A stretch of 64,000 bases of DNA from Ignavigranum ruoffiae (GCF_900110675.1 NZ_FOEN01000001.1:1-64000), one strand, 5' to 3'. Positions 39,537-48,985 are shown, counted from the stretch's first letter. A program made the numbers and translations. Notes: generated by a model from the sequence alone, not told the origin.

Positions 39537-40724
39537 ATGACGAGAAAGAATCTAAAGATCATTCGTCAGCAGGCCAAGGAAAACGAGAACAACTTGGTCA
39601 AAGAACGTCTGTGGACCGACCGAATTGTACGTTGGGTCATTGTTTCACTCGTAGTGATTACATTAAGCCTGATCTTATTTGGCTATTTTTATATTCATAA
39701 TAGTTTGCAAGCAGTCAATAAGAAACAAGACAGCCCGATAGAAGTTACTATTCCAATGGGGTCTGGTTCAGCCGATGTCGCAAAGATTTTGGCGGACAAC
39801 AATATTATTAGAAATGCTGATATCTTTACATATTATTTGAAGTTTAATAATGATCAGGAATTACAAGCAGGTCATTATAAATTTACACAAGCCATGGATG
39901 CTGACCAAGTTATTGCTACTTTACAAGCAGGCGGCGAGCCAATCTTTGTCGATGCGGATACCAAACTGACCGTAATCGAAGGGATGCAATTAGAAGAAAT
40001 TGCCAAAATGGTTGGAGAACAAACAGCCATTAGTCAAGAAGAATTTCTAAAGAAAGCTAATGATCCAGCTTTTATTAAGCAATTACAAGGAAAATATCCA
40101 TCTTTCCTCGAGGGATTACTGGATTATGAAGATCTTAAATATCCTTTAGAAGGCTACATCTTTCCAGCGACCTATGATTATTTTGCGGGGATGTCAGTTG
40201 ATGATTTAATTACGGATATGGTGGGTTCAGCTAATCTTGTCTATCAATCTTATGTAGAAGATTTAGTGAATACTAATTTGACTTACCATGAAGTATTGAC
40301 CTTGGCTTCGATTATTGAAAAAGAGGCTAATACGGTTGAAGACCGGGGTCTGGTTTCAGGCGTTTTTTATAATCGTTTAGCTGCTGAAATGCCTTTGGAA
40401 AGTGATATTACTGTACTTTATGCTTTAGGTGAACATAAAGAATTCGTTAGCTTAAAAGATATTGAAGTGGATTCGCCTTATAATCTTTATCAGCATACTG
40501 GCTTAGGTCCAGGGCCTTTTAATACACCAAGTAGAACTTCCATCGAAGCAGCTATCTATCCAACTTGGAATGACTATTATTATTTCGTCGCTGACCTAGA
40601 TACTGGCGATATTTATTATTCAGTGACCCTAGAAGAACATCAAGCTTTGGTGGAAGAATATGTGAACAGCAGACAGACGACGGAATCAACTGCTTCTGAG
40701 TCGGAAGAAGAAAGTCAAGAATAG
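39537..40724 (+). CDS. mltG: Endolytic transglycosylase MltG
   Basis: 395 residues from ATG 39537, preceded by AAAGGAGG; the in-frame ATG at 39516 precedes that site. Basic cytoplasmic N-terminus, one membrane helix (about 30-52, IVRWVIVSLVVITLSLILFGY), a LysM-like part, then the YceG domain with LEGYIFPATYDY and LASIIEKEA, where Glu263 is the likely catalytic residue. It cuts nascent peptidoglycan strands and sets their length. Ser/Glu-rich tail after the domain. Confidence 0.95.
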   Translation: MTRKNLKIIRQQAKENENNLVKERLWTDRIVRWVIVSLVVITLSLILFGYFYIHNSLQAVNKKQDSPIEVTIPMGSGSADVAKILADNNIIRNADIFTYYLKFNNDQELQAGHYKFTQAMDADQVIATLQAGGEPIFVDADTKLTVIEGMQLEEIAKMVGEQTAISQEEFLKKANDPAFIKQLQGKYPSFLEGLLDYEDLKYPLEGYIFPATYDYFAGMSVDDLITDMVGSANLVYQSYVEDLVNTNLTYHEVLTLASIIEKEANTVEDRGLVSGVFYNRLAAEMPLESDITVLYALGEHKEFVSLKDIEVDSPYNLYQHTGLGPGPFNTPSRTSIEAAIYPTWNDYYYFVADLDTGDIYYSVTLEEHQALVEEYVNSRQTTESTASESEEESQE

Positions 40725-40765
40725 CCGAGCTAATTTTCGGCTTGAGTTTGAATAGGTCTAAACTC

Positions 40766-40811
40766 GAATTCACTCGCTATAATCTACTCACAGATTATGG
40801 TGAGTGAATTC
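40766..40811 (+). repeat. 20-bp inverted repeat (RNA hairpin) upstream of udk
   Basis: GAATTCACTCGCTATAATCT, 6-base loop, AGATTATGGTGAGTGAATTC. All 20 positions pair in the plus-strand RNA (two as G-U). No T-run follows. It lies between mltG and udk; role unclear (see findings). Confidence 0.9.
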
Positions 40812-40851
40812 CTTATGATAACTAGGAATAATGTATGTTTGGAGGAGAACG

Positions 40852-41472
40852 ATGCCGAAAAAACCTATTGTAATTGGAGTCACCGGAGGATCAGGAAGTG
40901 GAAAATCTTCGGTAAGTCAACAAATTTTAGCACAATTTTCTGATGTTTCAGTCATGCTCCTTCAACAAGATTATTATTATAAAGACCAAAGTCAGATTCC
41001 CTTCGAAGAACGACTTCGGACAAATTATGACCATCCACTAGCTTTTGATCGTGATTTGTTCTATAATCACTTAGTTCATTTGATTTCAGGGCAATCGATT
41101 GAGAAACCAGTTTATGATTATGCCCTCCATACGCGTAGTGATCAAGTGATTCATGAAGAACCTCGGGATGTGATTATCGTTGAAGGCATTCTAGTGTTGG
41201 AAGATGAACGTCTCCGAGATTTGATGGACATTAAAGTATACGTTGATACGGATGATGATGTCCGCTTAGCCCGCCGGATCGTTCGTGATATTAAAGAAAG
41301 AGGGCGGACCGTTGATTCGGTAGTCAATCAATATTTAGAAGTCGTTAAACCGATGCACCATCAGTTTATCGAACCAACCAAACGTTATGCGGATATTATT
41401 GTCCCTGAAGGTGGTTACAATCAAGTAGCCATTGATTTACTCACTACAAAAATAGCAACAATTTTAAGTTAA
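40852..41472 (+). CDS. udk: Uridine kinase
   Basis: 206 residues from ATG 40852 after GGAGGAG. The P-loop [15 protein letters not shown] (about 9-23), [11 protein letters not shown] (about 38-48), and YDHPLAFD are diagnostic. It phosphorylates uridine and cytidine in salvage. Followed by greA 20 bases on, as in Bacillus subtilis. Confidence 0.96.
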   Translation: MPKKPIVIGVTGGSGSGKSSVSQQILAQFSDVSVMLLQQDYYYKDQSQIPFEERLRTNYDHPLAFDRDLFYNHLVHLISGQSIEKPVYDYALHTRSDQVIHEEPRDVIIVEGILVLEDERLRDLMDIKVYVDTDDDVRLARRIVRDIKERGRTVDSVVNQYLEVVKPMHHQFIEPTKRYADIIVPEGGYNQVAIDLLTTKIATILS

Positions 41473-41492
41473 TTTAAAGGAGATAATGTAAG

Positions 41493-41975
41493 ATGGATCA
41501 AAAAGTTTACCCAATGACACTTGAAGGCAAAGAAAAACTCGAAGCTGAGTTAGAAGATTTAAAAGTAAATAAACGTAAAGAAATTATTGAGCGCATTAAG
41601 ATTGCCCGCTCATTTGGCGATTTATCAGAAAATTCAGAATATGAATCAGCTAAAGATGAACAAGCTTTTGTTGAAGGTCGAATTTCTAATCTTGAAAATA
41701 TGATTCGTTTTGCTGAAATTATTGATGACCGCCACGTCGCTTCCGATGAAGTGACCCTCGGACGGAAAATTACTTTTATGGAATTACCAGATGGTGATGA
41801 AGAATCATACACCATTGTTGGTAGTGCCGAAGCCGATCCGATGGAATTTAAAATCTCAAATGATTCACCGATTGCTCAAGCCCTACTCGGGAAAAAAATT
41901 GGTGATAAAGTAACCATTGAAACGCCAGGTGGAAGCTTTGATGTAGAAATTACCAAAGTCGAACAAGCCTTATAA
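41493..41975 (+). CDS. greA: Transcription elongation factor GreA
   Basis: 160 residues: N-terminal coiled coil with the acidic tip ([18 protein letters not shown], about 41-58), then the FKBP-like C-terminal domain ([15 protein letters not shown]). It rescues backtracked RNA polymerase. Ribosome-binding site AAAGGAGAT. Confidence 0.97.
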   Translation: MDQKVYPMTLEGKEKLEAELEDLKVNKRKEIIERIKIARSFGDLSENSEYESAKDEQAFVEGRISNLENMIRFAEIIDDRHVASDEVTLGRKITFMELPDGDEESYTIVGSAEADPMEFKISNDSPIAQALLGKKIGDKVTIETPGGSFDVEITKVEQAL

Positions 41976-41985
41976 TTGAACTGAT

Positions 41986-42022
41986 AAAGATGTTGATGAT
42001 TCGTTCATTAACATCTTTTTTT
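41986..42022 (+). terminator. Terminator of greA
   Basis: AAAGATGTTGATGA pairs with TCATTAACATCTTT, then a run of T. Confidence 0.9.
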
Positions 42023-42052
42023 ATTAATCATGGTTATCATGGTTTAAAAGCA

Positions 42053-42061
42053 TGGTATAAT
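42053..42061 (+). promoter_or_regulatory. Extended -10 promoter of liaFSR
   Basis: TGGTATAAT, 22 bases before the liaF start. LiaR-regulated promoters are often autoregulated, but I cannot point to a specific LiaR box. Confidence 0.5.
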
Positions 42062-42083
42062 GAGGATAATTAGGGGTGAAAAT

Positions 42084-42830
42084 ATGCACTATTTAAAAAA
42101 GAATATTTTTATGGTGGTCGCTTTTTGCCTGATTTTAATATTGTTTGAAATATTCACCCAGTATTCATATTTAGCCCTCTTTGCGACCGGATTTTTAACC
42201 ATCATTATTTCTTTATTTATAAAAAGTAAAATCATTCAGCGGACTTTATTACTGTTTGGCGCCTTTCTCTCTCTTTTAGCTATCTTCATTACGCATTCGA
42301 TCTGGCTTTTAATATTAGCGATTGTCCTAATTTGGATTTTGTTTCAAACAGAGGATGGCCATGAATTTGTTTACTCTGGTGATCGCTGGATTCATCCCTT
42401 TCAAGGGGAGATGACCTATCACGATGTTGTTGTACGCCGCCAAAGTCAACAAAGAACCTTGATGACTCGCAAGCCTCTCAATATGTGGTTGAAAGAACAA
42501 CAGGGTGACAGCTATTATGATCAGGACATCAACCTGGTCTTTCTGGGTGGAAATACCATTCTAGATTTCGCCAATAGTTTTATGGCGGATGGAGAGCACA
42601 CCGTGGTGATTCGTCGAATTTATGGGCGAACTAGGATAATACTACCTAAAGATGTCGCTTTAAAAATTAATGTCAGTGTGGTATCAGGCCGGGTAGTCTT
42701 TGAACAACAGAGCTATCAATTACAAGCTGAGAATTTTCAATGGTTAAGTCCGCAATATTCGACTGCGAGCCGACGGATTAATCTGATTGCTTCTCTTGTT
42801 TTTGGCGATATCGAGGTGATTATCTTATGA
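42084..42830 (+). CDS. liaF: LiaF-like cell envelope stress regulator
   Basis: 248 residues from ATG 42084 (AGGGGTGA upstream; the ATG at 42060 overlaps the promoter). Four membrane segments in the first about 95 residues, then a soluble beta-rich C-terminal domain (VVIRRIYGRTRIILPKDV, SLVFGDIEVIIL) as in LiaF/VraT. It holds the sensor kinase LiaS inactive. ATGA overlap with liaS. Confidence 0.9.
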   Translation: MHYLKKNIFMVVAFCLILILFEIFTQYSYLALFATGFLTIIISLFIKSKIIQRTLLLFGAFLSLLAIFITHSIWLLILAIVLIWILFQTEDGHEFVYSGDRWIHPFQGEMTYHDVVVRRQSQQRTLMTRKPLNMWLKEQQGDSYYDQDINLVFLGGNTILDFANSFMADGEHTVVIRRIYGRTRIILPKDVALKINVSVVSGRVVFEQQSYQLQAENFQWLSPQYSTASRRINLIASLVFGDIEVIIL

Positions 42831-43909
42831 ATCTGCGTTTATGGTTCCACATTTTTCTAACTCAGCTTGTTTTCACGGTAAGTATTTTATGTGTCTGTAT
42901 CGGTTTAGCCATCTATGCTTTTGATTGCTTTACACTCACAGAATTTATAGCTTTTAAAGTGTTTGATCTCAATGTTTTTGGATTAATGTTAGCTGCGTTG
43001 ATTGCTATTTCAGCGATTTATTCATTTCTCTTAAGCATTCAACTGATGACACCCTATGAAGAACTTCGGGCCAAGATTAACTGGTTAGCTTTAGGAAAGT
43101 ATCATCATGCTATTTTCAATCGGCCGACCGATCGTCATTCTTGGTACGAACCTTATGATTCTTTACAAGAAGAAATTCTCGAATTAAGAGATAAGATGCT
43201 CCAGTATTCAAAAGACTTACAAGAGTTATCAGCAGCCCCTATCTTTGTTGGCGAAGAGACGCGAGAAGAAATTGTGGAGCATGAGCGACACCGGATTGCT
43301 CGAGAGCTTCATGATTCGGTCAGCCAGCAACTATTTGCGGCCACGATGATGATTTCGGCGGTCCATGAACAATTAGGTCAGGATGACTCGAATACTATGC
43401 TTTCGCAAATTTCCTTGATTGAAGAAGTGATTGGCAATGCTCAAACTGAAATGCGTGCCTTACTCCTCCATCTTCGACCTGTCGAGCTTTCCAATAAATC
43501 CCTTAAAGAAGGGATCGAACAGTTACTGGTTGAATTACAAACGAAAGTTCCCTTGGAAATTCATTGGGAATTAGACAATGTTCGTCTAGAAACCGGGATT
43601 GAAGACCACCTCTTTCGGATTTGCCAAGAGGCTATTTCAAATACCTTAAGACATGCTAAAGCACAGTCGATGGAAGTATATCTCTCACAAAATTTAGATG
43701 CAGTCCATTTGAAAATTCGTGATGATGGTCAGGGCTTTGATCCAGAGGCTAACCATCAACATGGAAGATATGGCTTAATGAATATTAAAGAACGGGTAAC
43801 CAATATGGGTGGGACCTTAAAGATTATCAGTCGTAAGCAACAAGGAACTGTCATAGATATTAGTGTGCCAAACTCAAGTAAAGAATCTCAATCAGGAGGT
43901 AGCAGATGA
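42827..43909 (+). CDS. liaS: Sensor histidine kinase LiaS (VraS)
   Basis: 360 residues: two membrane helices (about 8-30 and 50-70) with a short extracellular loop, a HAMP-like linker, the HPK7 box ERHRIARELHDSVSQQ with phospho-acceptor His162, and an ATPase domain with DDGQGFDPEA and GRYGLMNIKERV. Intramembrane-sensing kinase for cell-wall antibiotics. ATGA overlaps on both sides indicate a coupled liaFSR operon. Confidence 0.94.
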   Translation: MNLRLWFHIFLTQLVFTVSILCVCIGLAIYAFDCFTLTEFIAFKVFDLNVFGLMLAALIAISAIYSFLLSIQLMTPYEELRAKINWLALGKYHHAIFNRPTDRHSWYEPYDSLQEEILELRDKMLQYSKDLQELSAAPIFVGEETREEIVEHERHRIARELHDSVSQQLFAATMMISAVHEQLGQDDSNTMLSQISLIEEVIGNAQTEMRALLLHLRPVELSNKSLKEGIEQLLVELQTKVPLEIHWELDNVRLETGIEDHLFRICQEAISNTLRHAKAQSMEVYLSQNLDAVHLKIRDDGQGFDPEANHQHGRYGLMNIKERVTNMGGTLKIISRKQQGTVIDISVPNSSKESQSGGSR

Positions 43910-44547
43910 TTAGTGTATTATTAGTAGATGATCATGAAATGGTTCGTTTAGGAGTCTCTGCCTATTTAGCGGCTCAAGCGGATATTGAAGTCGTTGCTGA
44001 AGCAGAGAATGGACTGATGGGCTATCACAAAGCGCTGGAATTAAGACCGGATATCATTCTAATGGATTTAGTCATGGATGTGATGGATGGCGTTGAAGCC
44101 ACACAAAAGATTCTTGCCGAATGGCCTGAAGCAAAGATTATTATTGTCACTTCATTTATTGATGATGAGAAAGTTTATCCGGCCATGGAAGCAGGCGCCA
44201 AGTCCTATTTATTGAAGACTTCTTCAGCACAAGAAATCGCACAAGCGATTCGTTCGACATTCCAGGGTGAACAGGTTATCGGCCCTGAAGTCAGTCAGAA
44301 GATGATTGCCAAACAAGATGCGGAGAATCAGCATCATCTTCATGATGATTTAACCCGGCGAGAAATCGAAGTCCTGCAGTTAATTGCCCAAGGAAAGAGC
44401 AATCAGGAAATCGCCGATGAATTGTTTATCACCCTTAAGACTGTAAAGACACACGTATCCAATATTCTGGCTAAATTGGAAGTGAGCGATCGGACTCAAG
44501 CCACCATTTATGCCTTTCACCATCATTTAGTTGAAGAAGTCAAATAA
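43906..44547 (+). CDS. liaR: Response regulator LiaR (VraR)
   Basis: 213 residues: receiver domain with phospho-acceptor Asp54 (IILMDLVMDVMDG) and Lys in YLLKTSS, then a LuxR/NarL-type HTH (LTRREIEVLQLIAQGKSNQE, about 147-166). Partner of LiaS. AGGAGGT ribosome-binding site inside liaS. Confidence 0.95.
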   Translation: MISVLLVDDHEMVRLGVSAYLAAQADIEVVAEAENGLMGYHKALELRPDIILMDLVMDVMDGVEATQKILAEWPEAKIIIVTSFIDDEKVYPAMEAGAKSYLLKTSSAQEIAQAIRSTFQGEQVIGPEVSQKMIAKQDAENQHHLHDDLTRREIEVLQLIAQGKSNQEIADELFITLKTVKTHVSNILAKLEVSDRTQATIYAFHHHLVEEVK

Positions 44548-44564
44548 TATGAGGAGGAATTTCC

Positions 44565-44876
44565 ATGAAGATTTCGATTGTACCCCGTGCTGCTCAATGG
44601 TTTGAAGAGGAAGTTGGCTTACCTGAAGGATGTGGGATTCGCTTTAAAGCTCGGCTCTATGGGAATTCACAAATTATGAAAGGTTATGCCTTAGGTTTCG
44701 AACCGAATCAACCGAGTCCAGATACCCAGACCGTCTTGCGAACGGACCATGGCTTGTTATTATTCATTGAAGATGATGATTTATGGTTTTTTGATGGCCA
44801 CGATTTGTTGATTGATTTTGATGAGGAATTGAAAGAACCTAAGTATATTTACCAACTTCCAACAGATCAGCAATAG
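44565..44876 (+). CDS. HesB/IscA-like (YneR type) protein without cluster-binding cysteines
   Basis: 103 residues, ribosome-binding site GAGGAGG. The fold pattern (MKISIVPRAAQWFEEEVGLPEGCGIRFKAR, in two blocks, and LWFFDGHDLLIDFDEELKEPKYIY) fits the HesB/YadR family. True IscA proteins use three Cys, but here only one (GCGIRF, residue 23) exists, so iron-sulfur assembly is doubtful. Function unknown. It lies 17 bases after liaR and may be in the same transcript. Confidence 0.75.
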   Translation: MKISIVPRAAQWFEEEVGLPEGCGIRFKARLYGNSQIMKGYALGFEPNQPSPDTQTVLRTDHGLLLFIEDDDLWFFDGHDLLIDFDEELKEPKYIYQLPTDQQ

Positions 44877-44914
44877 ATTCTTTGCTGATAAATCCACAAA
44901 ATTCTCATTTTTCA

Positions 44915-44943
44915 TTGACATTCTAATTATTTTATAATATATT
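44915..44943 (+). promoter_or_regulatory. Strong promoter of the ABC exporter leader
   Basis: TTGACA (44915-44920), 17-base spacer, TATATT (44938-44943). Confidence 0.82.
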
Positions 44944-44976
44944 GAAAAAGTAATAAAAAAGAAAGGAGAAATAATC

Positions 44977-45057
44977 ATGAGCACATTTGTTTTTAGCCAA
45001 AATAATATAGTAATATTTCTTCTTTCAGCCTTTCAGACTTTCTCTTTGTTCAAATAA
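44977..45057 (+). CDS. 26-codon leader peptide upstream of the ABC exporter
   Basis: ATG 44977 with an excellent ribosome-binding site (GAAAGGAG, 7 bases or so upstream) encodes a 26-residue hydrophobic peptide starting MSTFVFSQ and ending TFSLFK, then TAA. It lies between a strong promoter and a strong terminator, directly before a two-gene ABC exporter. By analogy with bmrB-bmrCD of Bacillus subtilis, its translation may control read-through at the terminator when ribosomes stall. The peptide itself matches nothing I know. Confidence 0.68.
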   Translation: MSTFVFSQNNIVIFLLSAFQTFSLFK

Positions 45058-45070
45058 GTTGAATAAAGGA

Positions 45071-45118
45071 GACCTAGTGAATGCTTTTTGAAGGAGTATT
45101 TAACTAGGTCTTTTTTCT
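45071..45118 (+). terminator. Leader terminator (candidate attenuator) before the ABC exporter
   Basis: AGACCTAGT pairs with ACTAGGTCT across a loop of about 27 bases, with extra AT pairs, followed by TTTTTT. It ends 54 bases before the exporter start. No other promoter is evident between it and 45172. Confidence 0.85.
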
Positions 45119-45171
45119 ATGGAAATTTTGCTTAGGTTGAAGAAATAGATTGAGAAGGAAAGGAAAGCCAA

Positions 45172-46902
45172 ATGATAAACAGTTTGTGGAAATTTATCAA
45201 AGAAAATCCTAAGGTCTATTTATTAGGGGTCTTTCTTGCCGTTATTGGTGCAGGATTTTATGTGACTAATAATTATATGATTCAGTTGTTTGTGGATGGG
45301 ATTGTTGCTGCCAGTTTAACTTGGCCTCAATTAAAACTTTATGCCAGTATCTTTGCCTTGGTTGCTTTAGCGAATTATGTGAATGATTTGGTACTGGTTC
45401 GAATATTATTCAAACAATCGTATTTATTTCAGAATGCCTTGCGCATGAAAACCTTTGAACGCTTATTAACTTTTAAGAAGCCTTTTTTTCAAAGTTTTCG
45501 TTCCGGGGATTTGATGACCCGATTAACGTCAGATGTCGATCAGCTAGGTAATACGATGACTTATGGTGTATTATTAATTATTGTTGACGGGCTTTGGATG
45601 CTTATGTTATTAACTTATTTAATTGTTATGGTCTCTTGGCGATTGACCCTGATTAGTGTGTTTCCATTAGTGTTTTTTGGTTTAGGTGTTTTCTTTTTGG
45701 GGAAAGTCGTCGACCAGCGATACACTGAAAGTCGGGATGCTGTCGCCGAGTTATCAAATCAAGTTTTAGAAGTGGTTGAAGGGGTCCGGGTAATGCGGGC
45801 ATACGGACGGCGAGACTTGGAGCAAGCCAAATTTCAAGAGAAAACCCAGGCAGTGACCGATAAATTTAATCATCTCTATTTGGCCAATGCCCTATATACA
45901 CCATTGATACGTTTCTTCTCGGGATTGAGTGTGCTGGTAAGTATTGGCTATGGTAGTCAATTAGTCAGCCAAGCGGATATGAGCGTAGGCCAACTGGTAG
46001 CATTTCAAATTTATTTAGGCATGTTTTTATATACTATCTGGGGGATTTCCGATATTTTTGCCTTGTATCAAACGGGCAAGGTATCTTTTAGGAAGATTCA
46101 AGAAATTATTGAGCATGATAATCCAGTTGAGGCTTCAGGTCAGCAAGCGCTAGAAACTTTCGACAAAATCACCTTCGATGATTATTACTTTACTTATCCG
46201 AGCGAAGCGGAACCCACTTTAAAAGGAATCAGTCTAGCCTTGAAGAAAGGCCAAACCCTAGGTATTGTGGGTAAAACGGGGTCCGGGAAAACAACCTTAA
46301 TCGCTCAGTTCTTACGCCAGTATCCGGTCGATCAAGAAGGACGAATTATGATTAATGACCAGGCGATTCAGTCTTATCGTATCCAAGAGATTGAAGGCTT
46401 AATTGGTTATGTTCCTCAAGATCACGTGCTCTTCTCAAAGACGGTTCGCGAAAATATCTTATTTGGTAATGACCAGGCTGGAGAAGAAGAATTTAATCAA
46501 GCGGTCGCCGGGGCTGACTTCCAGAAAGATATATCCCACTTGTCCCAAGGGTTTGACACCTTAATTGGAGAAAAGGGGGTTGCCATCTCGGGAGGACAAA
46601 AGCAACGGGTTTCGATTGCTCGCGCTTTGATTCGTCAACCTGAATTACTGATCCTCGATGATTCATTATCGGCTGTCGATGCGAAGACAGAACAGGCCAT
46701 TATTCACCAAATTCAGAATATTCGCCGGGGTAAGACCAATATCATCGTCACCCACCGACTTTCTGCGGTGATGGAAGCCGATAGTATCATTGTCTTGGAC
46801 GATGGAAGAATTATTGAACAGGGCAGTGCACAAGAGCTGTTAATGCATCATGGTTGGTTTAAAGAACAGTTTGACCGCCAACAAATGGAGGGCAAATCAT
46901 GA
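45172..46902 (+). CDS. Heterodimeric multidrug-type ABC exporter, subunit with degenerate ATP site
   Basis: 576 residues: six membrane helices (about 15-300) and an NBD with Walker A GKTGSGKT (367-374), Q-loop VPQDHVLFSKT, signature ISGGQKQRVS and Walker B LLILDDSLSAVD. The catalytic Glu is replaced by Asp497, as in the first subunit of BmrCD, LmrCD or EfrCD type exporters. It must pair with the next gene product. Substrates are likely drugs or lipids but unknown. ATGA overlap with the partner gene. Confidence 0.92.
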   Translation: MINSLWKFIKENPKVYLLGVFLAVIGAGFYVTNNYMIQLFVDGIVAASLTWPQLKLYASIFALVALANYVNDLVLVRILFKQSYLFQNALRMKTFERLLTFKKPFFQSFRSGDLMTRLTSDVDQLGNTMTYGVLLIIVDGLWMLMLLTYLIVMVSWRLTLISVFPLVFFGLGVFFLGKVVDQRYTESRDAVAELSNQVLEVVEGVRVMRAYGRRDLEQAKFQEKTQAVTDKFNHLYLANALYTPLIRFFSGLSVLVSIGYGSQLVSQADMSVGQLVAFQIYLGMFLYTIWGISDIFALYQTGKVSFRKIQEIIEHDNPVEASGQQALETFDKITFDDYYFTYPSEAEPTLKGISLALKKGQTLGIVGKTGSGKTTLIAQFLRQYPVDQEGRIMINDQAIQSYRIQEIEGLIGYVPQDHVLFSKTVRENILFGNDQAGEEEFNQAVAGADFQKDISHLSQGFDTLIGEKGVAISGGQKQRVSIARALIRQPELLILDDSLSAVDAKTEQAIIHQIQNIRRGKTNIIVTHRLSAVMEADSIIVLDDGRIIEQGSAQELLMHHGWFKEQFDRQQMEGKS

Positions 46903-48638
46903 AAGTTTTTATAAGATTAATTAAATATATCCGTTATCGTTGGGGGCAGTTCTTGATTGGGACAATCTTGTCAGTTGCCTCAGCAGGCTTAGCTATTTAT
47001 GGACCGATGATTGCCAGTCGCTTAATTGACCGCGTAGCTGATGGAGCCAAAAGTGGCCAGATGCTATCCTTGAAAGCCCTCTGGCCAGATTTATTCTTTT
47101 ATTTCATGATTATGAGTGTAGGTATTCTGTTGGCCTATGCTTCTTTCCTGATTCTGGCGAGATCTTCTAATGCTATTTCCAAGATGATTCGCGATCAAGC
47201 CCATCAACATATGCAGCGCTTACCGATTTCTTTCTTTGACGATAAGCCCGCAGGTAAAATTTCGGCCCGAATTGTTAATGATACCGAAACTCTGTTACAA
47301 AATTTCTATATGAATTTTATGAATCAAATTCTTCTAAATTTAGTCATGGTGGTGGGAACTTATATTGCCCTATATTCAGTGAGTCCACAAATTGGTCTGA
47401 CCCTATTGGTACTCTTGCCGATCATTGTCATTTGGCAATGGTTATATATTAAGTGGGTTCAGCCAATTAATTTAAAATGGCGGGAGATTATTAGTCAACA
47501 AAATAGTCAGATAGCCGAGATGATTCATGGAATTTCAATTGTCCAACTCTTTCAAAGACAAGCAACGGTTCGCGAAGAATTCGCGCAAACAAATCAAGCT
47601 TGGTTAAAGACACGCTATGACCAGATTAATATTGAAACCTTACTTTCCTGGAATTTTTCTGAGTTATTAAGGAATCTAGTGATTTTTGCCATAATGTTCT
47701 ATCTAGGTCGGCAATTTACTGAAGGGATCTTTGGCTATAGTGTTGGGACACTCTACTTACTCATTGAATATACTACGAGATTATTCGATCCGATTACCAT
47801 GATTGTCCGTTTAAGTTCCTTTGTCCAACTGGCTTTAGCCGCTGGGACTCGAATCTTTGAATTATTAGATACGCCATTAGAGGAAGATGCTGACCAAGAA
47901 ATTAGGGTAGATGACGGTCATATCCGATTCGATTCAGTTTCATTCGCCTATAACGACGATTGGGTCTTACAAGATTTAAACTTTGAGGTTCAGCCCGGGC
48001 AAACCGTGGGTTTAGTGGGCCATACCGGTTCAGGCAAGTCTTCAATTATTAACTTACTCTTTCGCTTTTATGATCCGCAAAAGGGTCAGATTCTAATTGA
48101 TGGACAAGCGATTGATCAATATCGTCGTGAGAGTTTACGTCAATCGATGGGGATTGTCTTGCAAGAGCCTTATTTATTCTCAGGAACGATTGCTTCTAAT
48201 GTCTCAATGAACGATCCAGAAATTGGTCCTGAGAAAGTTGTAGAAGCCCTCCAACAGGTGGGGGCGATTCCTTTAATTGATAAATTGGAGAAGGGGATTG
48301 AAGAGCCAGTCGTTGAAAAGGGCCAAAGCCTATCCTCAGGAGAACGTCAATTGATTTCATTTGCGCGAGCGCTAGCCTGTGATCCTAAGATTCTAATCTT
48401 GGATGAAGCGACTTCTCATATTGATTCGGAAACGGAAGATGTGATTCAACACGCGATGGAAGTAGTGAAGGCGGGCCGGACGACCTTGATTGTGGCTCAC
48501 CGCTTATCAACGATTCAACAAGCAGATTTAATCCTGGTCTTAGACCAAGGTCGAATTATTGAGCGGGGCAACCATCAAGAATTATTGGCACAAGGTGGCC
48601 AATATGCTGAGATGTATCACATGCAGGCTCAGGTATAA
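46899..48638 (+). CDS. Heterodimeric multidrug-type ABC exporter, catalytic partner subunit
   Basis: 579 residues: six membrane helices and an NBD with VGHTGSGKSSI (Walker A), LQEPYLFSGTIASNV (Q-loop), signature LSSGERQLISFARAL and Walker B ILILDEATSHID with the catalytic Glu503. Its signature motif is the deviant one (SSGER), which complements the Asp site of the partner; this is the standard asymmetric pair. Shorter than Bacillus BmrD (no long N-terminal extension). Confidence 0.92.
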   Translation: MKVFIRLIKYIRYRWGQFLIGTILSVASAGLAIYGPMIASRLIDRVADGAKSGQMLSLKALWPDLFFYFMIMSVGILLAYASFLILARSSNAISKMIRDQAHQHMQRLPISFFDDKPAGKISARIVNDTETLLQNFYMNFMNQILLNLVMVVGTYIALYSVSPQIGLTLLVLLPIIVIWQWLYIKWVQPINLKWREIISQQNSQIAEMIHGISIVQLFQRQATVREEFAQTNQAWLKTRYDQINIETLLSWNFSELLRNLVIFAIMFYLGRQFTEGIFGYSVGTLYLLIEYTTRLFDPITMIVRLSSFVQLALAAGTRIFELLDTPLEEDADQEIRVDDGHIRFDSVSFAYNDDWVLQDLNFEVQPGQTVGLVGHTGSGKSSIINLLFRFYDPQKGQILIDGQAIDQYRRESLRQSMGIVLQEPYLFSGTIASNVSMNDPEIGPEKVVEALQQVGAIPLIDKLEKGIEEPVVEKGQSLSSGERQLISFARALACDPKILILDEATSHIDSETEDVIQHAMEVVKAGRTTLIVAHRLSTIQQADLILVLDQGRIIERGNHQELLAQGGQYAEMYHMQAQV

Positions 48639-48794
48639 GTCTCTCAGCGCTAATAATTTACTGGATTAAATTTAACCCTAAGCAATAAATTTTGGATGAT
48701 TTAGGGTGAGAGTATTGATAATTAATCATTAAAGTTGTTCGTAAAATCCGCCAAAAGAATCACAGGGTATGAGTATTGGAAATTAGCAAGCAAA

Positions 48795-48824
48795 AAAGGA
48801 CTAGTCACATTGCTAGTCCTTTTG
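48795..48824. terminator. Bidirectional terminator between the ABC exporter and ssrA
   Basis: AAGGACTAG-TCACATTG-CTAGTCCTT with T-runs on both strands (TTTTG on plus, TTTTTT on minus). Elsewhere 48639-48985 shows no gene. Confidence 0.87.
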
Positions 48825-48985
48825 TTAATTAATCTGTGTACGATTATTATCAAAAGTATCTTATGGTAACATGAAAAATTCATGGTTTCCATGACACTTT
48901 TAGCTTTGATTAGGGATCATATTTCCTATAAACATGATTATATCAAGCTTTATGAGATGTTTTCAAACTTAACAAATTCAAAAAA

